Shown in pieces: positions 8,602 through 15,342 of a stretch of DNA of 42,374 bases. A model generated the notes under the pieces. That model worked only from the letters and a program-made list of their open reading frames with translations. It ran no database searches and was not told where the DNA came from. Where the stretch lies: positions 1 to 42,374 of the forward strand of contig JAGAKK010000001.1 in the NCBI GenBank assembly GCA_017625675.1, in the 5' to 3' direction. Each line of letters starts with the position of its first letter. Positions within the stretch are counted from its first letter, which is position 1. The position numbers and the translations under genes were made by a program. This DNA is from Clostridia bacterium. GTDB lineage: Bacteria > Bacillota > Clostridia > UBA1212.

Positions 8602-10442
8602 AAAACGAAAGATTACTCAAAGAGTTAACGAATATTGATGACGCCTTTATTGAGGAGGCCGACCGGGAAAATATAGAAAAGGTCAATGCCAAGGTGAAGA
8701 GGCGAAAACTTTTGATAAGGGGTAGCATTGCCGCCTGTGTTGCTGTGCTGGTGACTGTTGTGAACCTGTGGCTGTTTATGCCGTATTCCTTTACAAAGGT
8801 GTGGCAATACCGGGGCAGTGAATATTATGACGTAATCAGACATGTAAACGAGATAAGATTGAGCCGATTGCCGTATGAAAATAATTTTCAATATTACATA
8901 TACTTATTAACTTCTGATAACGACAGAGATATAGAATATAACAGCGGTCTTACCGGATCCAGAGGAGAATCCGGTTATTTTGAACTTACGGATAATCAGG
9001 AGCAGGGCATTATAGAGGGTGACCTGTTCAAGCGGAACGGAGACTACGTTTATTATTTAGGCCCGGTAGAGAAGAGAAACGGTCTTAGGAAAAGCGCGCT
9101 GTATATATATTCTGTTCAAGGAGAAAACTCAGAATTGGTAGCGGAGCATATTTTTCCAGTATGGTTTGATAATTCGGCGGAAATGTATCTTTCTGAGGAC
9201 TGTGATACTATTATCGTTGTAGATAGGAACAACGTGTATACTTATGATATTTCGGATGTGACGAGATTGACGCCGAAGGACACATTCTCTGCGTCCTCTC
9301 GGTGTGAAACTGAAACATCAAGGCTTGTTGACGGAAAATTACTTCTTATTTCGAAAATGAAGGTTAATGCAGACTCTTTTTCTGTTAAGGAAAACTACGT
9401 CCCCTTCTACTATGGAAAAACAGGCGAGCCCGTATATATGGAGGCTTCGGAACTAATATTGCCGAAGGGCAAGGGCAGATTGACATATTCAGTAGTATAT
9501 ATGCTTGACGTAGAGGATTTATCGGTAATAGATTCTCTTGCGGTATTGGCTGACGCAAATAATTTCTATATATCTCAGGACGACATCATTCTTACGAACC
9601 AGTTTTTTGATGATACCGGGAGGAATACCGAAATTATAGGGATAAGTTACGGAGCGTCTTCTCTTGAACATAAAGGGTCAATAGTAATTGACGGCTGGAT
9701 AAGAAATCAGTATAGTTTTTGTCAGAAAGATAAAAATCTGTACGTTGTTGCAGGCGCAATAAAAGGAGAAGGCAAGATGTCAACGATAAATGCTGATTTT
9801 TATTGTATTTCTACAGAAAACTGGGAAATAGTAAAAAAAATTGAAAGTTTTGCTCCTGATGGTGACTTCGTCAATTCGGTAAGATTTTCAGATGACAAGG
9901 CTTACGTATGCACAAGTAAACAAAATAATCAGAATTATGTGGATCCAATCTTTATTTTTGATATTAAGGATCCTGAGAATATTACCGTAAAACGGTCTGC
10001 AGATATGGAGGGTTTTTCCTCTTCGTTGGTGGACTTTAAGGACGGCACTTTGCTGGGCATTGGCCAGGTTGAATGGAGCACGTTGAAGATTGATATTTAC
10101 AAAGAAGGCGCAGACAGGGTAGACACAATCTGCAGTAACGCATACGAAAAAATCAATTTTTCGCGAGAGTACAAATCGTATTATATCGACCGTGCCAATG
10201 GCGTGGTGGGATTTATGGTAACGCGTCACGAGGAAACGTCAAAAAAATGGGTGGATGAATACTGGGTATTCACCTTTGACGGCAATTGTCTTAACTTAAC
10301 AGCTGTTCCGCTGGGTGATTACGTAGACAATTTGGACAGATGCAGAAGTTTTTCTCAGGACGGATATTTTTACGTGTTCTGTGGGGAAAAAGCTTTTGTA
10401 GCAAAAGACGGAGAAATAATAATTTCTTGGGGTAATGAATAA
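8598..10442 (+). CDS. Membrane-anchored beta-propeller protein, probable sigma-factor partner
   Basis: 614 residues. A charged cytoplasmic N-terminus (1-38) is followed by one TM helix (about 39-61) and a long extracytoplasmic part with repeated beta-rich blades (for example YSVVYMLDVEDLSVIDSL and FIFDIKDPENITV). This matches the secreted C-terminal beta-propeller family (Pfam Beta_propel) often found beside ECF sigma genes in Clostridia. The short cytoplasmic part could bind the sigma factor encoded just upstream (ATGA overlap), and the outer propeller could sense a surface signal; that role is inferred. No zinc-binding anti-sigma motif (HxxxCxxC) is present, so it is not a ZAS protein. A terminator follows. 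Confidence 0.75.
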   Translation: MKNERLLKELTNIDDAFIEEADRENIEKVNAKVKRRKLLIRGSIAACVAVLVTVVNLWLFMPYSFTKVWQYRGSEYYDVIRHVNEIRLSRLPYENNFQYYIYLLTSDNDRDIEYNSGLTGSRGESGYFELTDNQEQGIIEGDLFKRNGDYVYYLGPVEKRNGLRKSALYIYSVQGENSELVAEHIFPVWFDNSAEMYLSEDCDTIIVVDRNNVYTYDISDVTRLTPKDTFSASSRCETETSRLVDGKLLLISKMKVNADSFSVKENYVPFYYGKTGEPVYMEASELILPKGKGRLTYSVVYMLDVEDLSVIDSLAVLADANNFYISQDDIILTNQFFDDTGRNTEIIGISYGASSLEHKGSIVIDGWIRNQYSFCQKDKNLYVVAGAIKGEGKMSTINADFYCISTENWEIVKKIESFAPDGDFVNSVRFSDDKAYVCTSKQNNQNYVDPIFIFDIKDPENITVKRSADMEGFSSSLVDFKDGTLLGIGQVEWSTLKIDIYKEGADRVDTICSNAYEKINFSREYKSYYIDRANGVVGFMVTRHEETSKKWVDEYWVFTFDGNCLNLTAVPLGDYVDNLDRCRSFSQDGYFYVFCGEKAFVAKDGEIIISWGNE

Positions 10443-10464
10443 CCCGCATCTGGGCAGAATAACA

Positions 10465-10496
10465 AAAAGGCGGTCTTTTACGGCCGCCTTTCTTAA
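10465..10496. terminator. Bidirectional intrinsic terminator
   Basis: AAGGCGG and CCGCCTT form the stem around a short loop, with A-run before and T-run after. It lies between the convergent beta-propeller and citrate synthase genes. Confidence 0.8.
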
Positions 10497-10519
10497 TTGT
10501 AATTCGTATTGTGGGTAAC

Positions 10520-11887
10520 TTATCTTTCACTCATTTCAGTATAATCGCGTCTGGGGTGAACCGCCATATAAGCCGGTCGGATTATCTTTCCTGCGTTGAC
10601 GATCTCCTCAATGCGGTGGGCGCTCCAGCCTACGATTCTTGACGTAGCAAAGAGAGGGGTGTAAAGCTCTTCGGGAAGGCCAAGCATACGATAAACAAAA
10701 CCGCTGTAGAAGTCGATATTTGCACTGACGCCCTTATACATTTTGCGCTCCCCTGCGATTACCTTGGGGGCAAGGCGCTCGATGGTGGAGTAAAGCATAT
10801 ATTCACCCTCTAAATGCTTTTCGTCTGAAAGCTTCTTTACGAAGGTCTTGAAAAGCTCTGCTCTGGGGTCTGATAACGAGTAAATCGCGTGCCCCATGCC
10901 GTAAATAAGACCTGCGTTGTCAAAGGCCTCCTTGTGGAGAATCTTTGTAAGGTATGCCTCAACCTCTTCATCGTCAGCCCAGTCCTTGACGTTTTCCTTG
11001 ATATTGTCAAACATTTTAACGACCTTGATATTTGCGCCGCCGTGCTTAGGGCCTTTAAGAGAGCCAAGGGCTGCGGCAATGGCAGAGTATGTATCGGTGC
11101 CTGAAGAGGACACAACGTGGGTGGTAAAGGTAGAGTTGTTACCGCCGCCGTGCTCTGCGTGAAGAATTAACGCCAGGTCGAGAATTTTAGCCTCCAAGGG
11201 GGTGTACTTGCTGTCAAGTCTCAGCATGTGGAGAATATTTTCCGAGGTGGAAAGCTCCGGCAAGGGCTCGTGGATGAAAAAGCTCTTTCCGTTGCCAATG
11301 TAGTAGTCGTATGCCTGAAAACCGTATACCGAGAGCATAGGAAACAGGGCAATGAGCTGCAGGCATTGACGCAAAACGTTGGGCACTGATATATCGTCAG
11401 GGTTTTTGTCGTAGGCATAAAGGGTCAATACACTTCGTGCAAGAGCATTCATCATATCAGAGCTGGGGGCTTTCATAATGATGTCCCGGACAAATGAGTT
11501 GGGAAGAGAACGATAATCTGCAAGAATATTTTTAAACTCTGTCAGCTCCGTACTCGTGGGAAGACTTCCGAACAACAACAGATAGGAAATTTCCTCAAAG
11601 CCAAAACGGCCGTCCTTCACTACGCCGCCAACTAAGTCTTTAACGTCGTATCCTCTGTAAAACAGTCTTCCATGGCAAGGAACTTCTTCGCCGTCAACTA
11701 CTTTCTTTGCTTCAATTTCGGAGATTTCCGTAAGTCCTGTGAGAACTCCTTTTCCTTTAAGGTCTCGCAGGCCGCGATTTACCTTGTACTTTTCGTAAAG
11801 ATCCGAAGTGATAAATCCGTCGCTTTCACAAACTGCAGCCAGTTTTTTAATCTGAGGGGTTATTTCTGAATAATTTCTTTTTTCCAT
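10520..11887 (-). CDS. Citrate synthase
   Basis: 455 residues. Condenses oxaloacetate and acetyl-CoA to citrate, the entry step of the (often incomplete) TCA route to 2-oxoglutarate and glutamate in Clostridia. Catalytic signatures are visible: HAEHGGGNNSTF (His about 242), GPKHGGAN (His about 282) and SDPRAELF (Asp about 339). The start is ATG at 11887, with AAAGGAGG six bases before; an in-frame extension to 12043 runs into the next gene and is rejected. A glutamate dehydrogenase gene at 24368 would use the downstream product. Related 2-methylcitrate synthases share these motifs, so substrate choice is not certain, but length and motifs favour citrate synthase. Confidence 0.92.
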   Translation of the reverse strand: MEKRNYSEITPQIKKLAAVCESDGFITSDLYEKYKVNRGLRDLKGKGVLTGLTEISEIEAKKVVDGEEVPCHGRLFYRGYDVKDLVGGVVKDGRFGFEEISYLLLFGSLPTSTELTEFKNILADYRSLPNSFVRDIIMKAPSSDMMNALARSVLTLYAYDKNPDDISVPNVLRQCLQLIALFPMLSVYGFQAYDYYIGNGKSFFIHEPLPELSTSENILHMLRLDSKYTPLEAKILDLALILHAEHGGGNNSTFTTHVVSSSGTDTYSAIAAALGSLKGPKHGGANIKVVKMFDNIKENVKDWADDEEVEAYLTKILHKEAFDNAGLIYGMGHAIYSLSDPRAELFKTFVKKLSDEKHLEGEYMLYSTIERLAPKVIAGERKMYKGVSANIDFYSGFVYRMLGLPEELYTPLFATSRIVGWSAHRIEEIVNAGKIIRPAYMAVHPRRDYTEMSER

Positions 11888-11915
11888 GGTATGCCTCCTT
11901 TTTCTTTTGTTAATT

Positions 11916-13709
11916 TTATTTTTTGAGAGCCGTAAATACAATTTCGCCGTCCTCTGAGGAAAGGCTGAAAAGCTCTCCGTTTTTAAATGCATAGCGGTAT
12001 TTTCCTTTGTTAAGGGCCGCTTGCCAATTTTCTTCATACACAACGCTCACAGGAGCGCCGTTGTAATTCGCCATAAGTCTGTCAATGTTTTCGTAATCAC
12101 CATCGGGAATAAAAAGCACTGTGTCCTCTGCCTTGAGAATTCCTTCCTGATAATATTCTCCGATAATTTCGCTGTCTTTGTAGTTCTCCCGGAAGGTCCT
12201 TGACGCGGATGCGGTGTAAGGGTAGAAAATTGCAAAAAAGATTATGGTCAATGCTGCTGCGGACACTGACAGTGCCTTAACGGCAGATTTTACAAAATTC
12301 TTTTTGCTTTCAAGGCTTTTAATAAGTTCTACACCTGCGGTGGATATAAACCCACCCACGAGAAGTAACAGCCACAGCGTCATATATGTACCAAAATACC
12401 TTTCGAAAGATGCCATCTGAAGAGCTTCGTATTCCGTAAAGGAAGTCCAGTAGCTTATGAGCACGCCTAAGGAGTAAAGCCAGAAGCCGAAAAAGATATT
12501 CATGAAAAGTATAACACATCCGGCGGACTTTTGCGCCCCATAGGTTTTTCGTATATATATTATCAAAATAATTGATAACACTGCAAGCAAAATCGCTGTA
12601 GCCAGAAGAGGAAGGCCTACAGACATTTTCGGCTGGATAAAGGCTTTGCAAAAAGCATTGAAAACGTCCTTCTGAACAGGAGTCAGTCCGCTTTTCATTG
12701 ATATAGAACCGCCGCCTTCGGTAGACCCTGCGCCGCCGTTAACGTGCGCCACACGGCAATAAACCTTCGCAAGAGCCGCAAACAGCATCGTACATCCGAA
12801 AAAGATGCAATTTTTCATAAAATCTTTGGGAAGTATCTTTTTGTTTTTCAACCTGTAGAGCATATCCGCAAAACAGATCATGCCGCCGAAAATCACAAAG
12901 CCGATGCCAATGCTCTTGGTCATAGTAAGCGCAATGGCAATAATCGGAAGATTCTGAAAGCTCCCTTTTGCAAAATAATTTGCCACCATTGCCGCCGCAA
13001 GAAGCGCCAGCAATGTATCTACAGAAATGATTGTAAATGCAGAAAACTTAAAGCACATTACCGTCAGAGCCAGAATAGCTCCCACACCGGGCAGACACCA
13101 AAAGGCCAGGCTCTTGTCCTGAAGGGCCGACTTCATATTTTCTGTAATCAACGAAACGAAGGGCATCAGACACCCCAGCAACAAAATATCCATTCCAACG
13201 AAGGTGGCGCTTTCGCAAAAGCCACCGGTAAAGGGCTTTACGAATTCTGCGGCAAGGGTACACACCGCCGTGGCAAAGGGCGGATAACTTTTAAAGAGGT
13301 CATTTGACACCGCAGAGGCATAATATTCCCCTGTTTCAAACATATTTTTTATGGCAAGGCCCCAATGGGAAAATTCATCGTTAAGGGCATAAACACGACC
13401 GTAATTCAGAGCAATAAAAAGCAACGCGCCGGCTACAAAGAACAGCAAATCGCTGTTTAACACAGACTCCCTCACAATTTTTTTCTTTGTCCCTAAGGCC
13501 AATGCAAGCCCTGCGCCCACAACGCCTGCGCCTGCAATTATCCAGACACTTTTTCCGAAAAGGCCTGCAGAGTAAAGCACACTGCAAAGAATCCCTGCAA
13601 AGCAGATCCCAGGCAGAAACATATATCCGATGGGCTTGCGGCCAAGGGCAGCAAGCCCTGCGCTGACACAACACACCGTAAGCATGAACAAAAGACATCC
13701 GATTACCAC
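11916..13709 (-). CDS. Polytopic membrane protein, GT-C-like glycosyltransferase candidate
   Basis: 597 residues with about a dozen hydrophobic segments. The loop after the first few helices contains YALNDEFSHWGLAIKN, an acidic pair in the place where GT-C (PMT/GT39-type) enzymes carry catalytic acids, so a lipid-linked sugar transferase is possible. The start is taken as GTG 13709, preceded by GGGAGG; the longer frame from 13772 is excluded because a good promoter (13746-13774) lies inside it. The stop is 28 bases before the citrate synthase start, so the two are probably one transcript. Family assignment is tentative. Confidence 0.7.
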   Translation of the reverse strand: MVIGCLLFMLTVCCVSAGLAALGRKPIGYMFLPGICFAGILCSVLYSAGLFGKSVWIIAGAGVVGAGLALALGTKKKIVRESVLNSDLLFFVAGALLFIALNYGRVYALNDEFSHWGLAIKNMFETGEYYASAVSNDLFKSYPPFATAVCTLAAEFVKPFTGGFCESATFVGMDILLLGCLMPFVSLITENMKSALQDKSLAFWCLPGVGAILALTVMCFKFSAFTIISVDTLLALLAAAMVANYFAKGSFQNLPIIAIALTMTKSIGIGFVIFGGMICFADMLYRLKNKKILPKDFMKNCIFFGCTMLFAALAKVYCRVAHVNGGAGSTEGGGSISMKSGLTPVQKDVFNAFCKAFIQPKMSVGLPLLATAILLAVLSIILIIYIRKTYGAQKSAGCVILFMNIFFGFWLYSLGVLISYWTSFTEYEALQMASFERYFGTYMTLWLLLLVGGFISTAGVELIKSLESKKNFVKSAVKALSVSAAALTIIFFAIFYPYTASASRTFRENYKDSEIIGEYYQEGILKAEDTVLFIPDGDYENIDRLMANYNGAPVSVVYEENWQAALNKGKYRYAFKNGELFSLSSEDGEIVFTALKK

Positions 13710-13745
13710 AAGCACACCTCCCACAAGAAAAAACGTAGTATTTAT

Positions 13746-13774
13746 TTTACCACAATTTTTGCTTATAGGCAAAT
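13746..13774 (-). promoter_or_regulatory. Putative sigma-A promoter for the membrane protein-citrate synthase pair
   Basis: On the minus strand: TTGCCT (13774-13769), 17-bp spacer, TAAAAT (13751-13746). The start codon follows about 37 bases after the -10. Confidence 0.5.
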
Positions 13775-13793
13775 ATTTTTGAAGGTTTCATTT

Positions 13794-13820
13794 GACACCG
13801 CCCGAACTTGTTGGTATAAT
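13794..13820 (+). promoter_or_regulatory. Promoter of tRNA-Leu
   Basis: TTGACA (13794-13799), a short 15-bp spacer, and TATAAT (13815-13820) with TGG directly before it (extended -10). The tRNA starts 16 bases after the -10. Confidence 0.75.
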
Positions 13821-13835
13821 AGCGTTTGTGATAAT

Positions 13836-13922
13836 GCTGCTGTGGTGGAATAGGCAGACACAAGGGACTTAAAATCCCTCGGGGGCGACTCCGTACCGGT
13901 TCAAGTCCGGTTAGCAGCACCA
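13836..13922 (+). tRNA. tRNA-Leu (anticodon UAA)
   Basis: 87 bases with CCA encoded. The acceptor stem GCTGCTG pairs with TAGCAGC (one G-T). The anticodon loop CTTAAAA within GGGA/TCCC gives UAA. The long variable arm is typical of class II tRNA-Leu, and the T arm is CCGG-TTCAAGT-CCGG. Confidence 0.95.
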
Positions 13923-13955
13923 AAAAGAACACTTCATACGAGGTGTTCTTTTTTT
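13923..13955 (+). terminator. Terminator of tRNA-Leu
   Basis: AAAAAGAACAC and GTGTTCTTTTT form an 11-bp stem with a 10-base loop, ending in a T-run. Confidence 0.85.
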
Positions 13956-13987
13956 ATACAATGCTTTGCATTGATTTATCGCAACTT
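13956..13987 (+). repeat. 32-nt direct repeat, copy A
   Basis: Begins ATACAATGCTTTGCATTG and ends TTATCGCAACTT. It contains a hairpin CAATGC-TTT-GCATTG. Copy B at 14631-14662 differs at one base. The two copies flank the SUFU-family gene. Confidence 0.85.
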
Positions 13988-14019
13988 TTATGCTATGCTG
14001 AATCTAAGGCGGTGATGTA

Positions 14020-14631
14020 ATGAAAAATAAAGAAATGGAAAAGTTTATTAATCATTGTGATTTTTATTTTGAGCAAAGTGATTGTACTGTTTTACATCCG
14101 GTTATTGATACCGGACTTCACATTGATGTTTTGGTATACAAACCGAATACAAAATACCCGTTTTGGAAATTAGTTACAATGGGTGCAAGCGATTACAAAA
14201 TGCCGGCTATCCAAAACACTGTAGGATTATATAACGAGTATATGATGTTTGTTGATTCTGATATTGATTTATCGGACAAGGAAGTTTTGAATTGGTATCA
14301 TAACAAGCTTCTTCTGGTATCTACTTTTGCATATTGTAATAAAACACATATTACTTATGGCCACAGCTTTGAATGGAAAAACGAAGACCTATGCGACGAA
14401 ATGATTGCCGCTTTTATTGAGCTTCCTCAAATTCTTGAAACAACGGCCGCTTTGCGTTGTAAGGTGAGTTTATTAAAAACAATTACGTGCCTTCAGGTGG
14501 TACTTTTAAATCAGCAAGAATTGAATAAGTTGTTGGAAATCGGCCCTCAGGAATTCAGTGAGTTCTTATATCCCGAGGACGATTCAAAACCGCACTTTCT
14601 CAGTGAACAACATAGAAGTGATAAGTTTTGA
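14020..14631 (+). CDS. Suppressor-of-fused (SUFU) family protein, possible immunity protein
   Basis: 203 residues. The centre carries the SUFU-like run HIDVLVYKPN, then KYPFWKLVTMGASDYKMP and later NEYMMFVDSDIDL, matching bacterial SUFU-domain proteins (Pfam SUFU). Such proteins are described as predicted immunity proteins in polymorphic toxin systems; no toxin gene is visible here. A weak site (GGCGGTG) precedes the ATG. The gene looks A+T-rich relative to its surroundings, sits directly after a tRNA gene, and is bracketed by a 32-nt direct repeat, all consistent with acquisition. It is probably cytoplasmic. Confidence 0.75.
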   Translation: MKNKEMEKFINHCDFYFEQSDCTVLHPVIDTGLHIDVLVYKPNTKYPFWKLVTMGASDYKMPAIQNTVGLYNEYMMFVDSDIDLSDKEVLNWYHNKLLLVSTFAYCNKTHITYGHSFEWKNEDLCDEMIAAFIELPQILETTAALRCKVSLLKTITCLQVVLLNQQELNKLLEIGPQEFSEFLYPEDDSKPHFLSEQHRSDKF

Positions 14632-14662
14632 TACAATGCTTCGCATTGATTTATCGCAACTT
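14631..14662 (+). repeat. 32-nt direct repeat, copy B
   Basis: 31 of 32 bases match copy A (13956-13987); the only change is T to C in the hairpin loop. It begins on the last base of the SUFU gene stop codon. Confidence 0.85.
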
Positions 14663-14762
14663 ATATCAAGTGGGAAGCCCACAAGGCTTTGGTTCGGCAG
14701 GTGCCAAATTGGTTTTAAAAAAATCAAATGGTGAAATAGTGGATGAAAAAGAATATAATTAA
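14631..14762 (+). pseudogene. Possible 3' remnant of a protein gene
   Basis: This frame reads without a stop to TAA at 14760 and gives a protein-like tail: GSPQGFGSAGAKLVLKK followed by SNGEIVDEKEYN. There is no convincing start or ribosome binding site; GTG 14670 is the only candidate seen. It overlaps the next gene's start by 20 bases. It could be the end of a lost gene, such as a toxin C-terminus beside immunity genes. Weak evidence. Confidence 0.3.
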
Positions 14763-15294
14763 TATTTTAATGTATTCGTTATTTATAATTATTCCGGTTA
14801 TCTCTGTCCTTTTTTGTATATCCTTTAAACTTGCGCAAGGAGAAAAAAACGAAGAAATAGTCTTTGGAATTATGGTAGGCCTTGTGTTGGACTTTATTTA
14901 TTCGATTATTCTCTTGTCAGTTAGTTTATTTATAAACAAGAAAAACAAGAGTAAACCTATTCCCACAATGCCTCCTTGGAATGAGATAGTTGAACTAATG
15001 CATGATAAAAATCTTGATTTGTTTTGTGACGAAATAATCAATGTTATTTATTCCAAGGATAATACAATGCGTTACGTGATATTAAAAAACAAAAAGGGCC
15101 TCTTGAGATATAAATTAGAAGTCCTTCATCAATTTGATGAGGAGGCGTGGCAATATTTATGTATGAATAATGATGTACTCCCTGCTATGTGGGAATCCCA
15201 CTATGACAAAAGCGGTGTATCTTTATTTGTGAATGAAGAAGAATTAATGAAGGATTTAAAATCCCGGTCAGAATATAAAATTTATTATATATAA
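14743..15294 (+). CDS. Two-TM membrane protein of unknown function
   Basis: 183 residues with two N-terminal TM helices (about 5-27 and 41-63) followed by a basic stretch (KKNKSKP) and a soluble cytoplasmic domain of about 115 residues. I do not recognise the family. The only start with reasonable context is ATG 14743, and its ribosome binding site is poor. It is A+T-rich, belongs to the island after tRNA-Leu, and ends at a strong terminator. Given the SUFU neighbour, an immunity-type role is possible but unproven. Confidence 0.6.
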   Translation: MKKNIINILMYSLFIIIPVISVLFCISFKLAQGEKNEEIVFGIMVGLVLDFIYSIILLSVSLFINKKNKSKPIPTMPPWNEIVELMHDKNLDLFCDEIINVIYSKDNTMRYVILKNKKGLLRYKLEVLHQFDEEAWQYLCMNNDVLPAMWESHYDKSGVSLFVNEEELMKDLKSRSEYKIYYI

Positions 15295-15299
15295 ATAAC

Positions 15300-15337
15300 A
15301 AAAAGAACAGCAAACAAAAAATTTGCTGTTCTTTTTT
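15300..15337. terminator. Bidirectional terminator
   Basis: AAAAAGAACAGCAAA pairs with TTTGCTGTTCTTTTT across a 7-base loop. A-run and T-run on the two sides serve the convergent genes ending at 15294 and 15343. Confidence 0.85.
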
Positions 15338-15342
15338 ATCAA

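Noticed and set aside
12744..13307. 187-codon open frame on plus strand
   Set aside because: It lies opposite the membrane protein gene, has no ribosome binding site, and its His/Lys/Gln-rich product is the typical shadow of a hydrophobic gene.
13710..13772. ATG at 13772 as start of the membrane protein
   Set aside because: A TTGCCT-17-TAAAAT promoter lies within this extension and the GTG at 13709 has a GGGAGG site.
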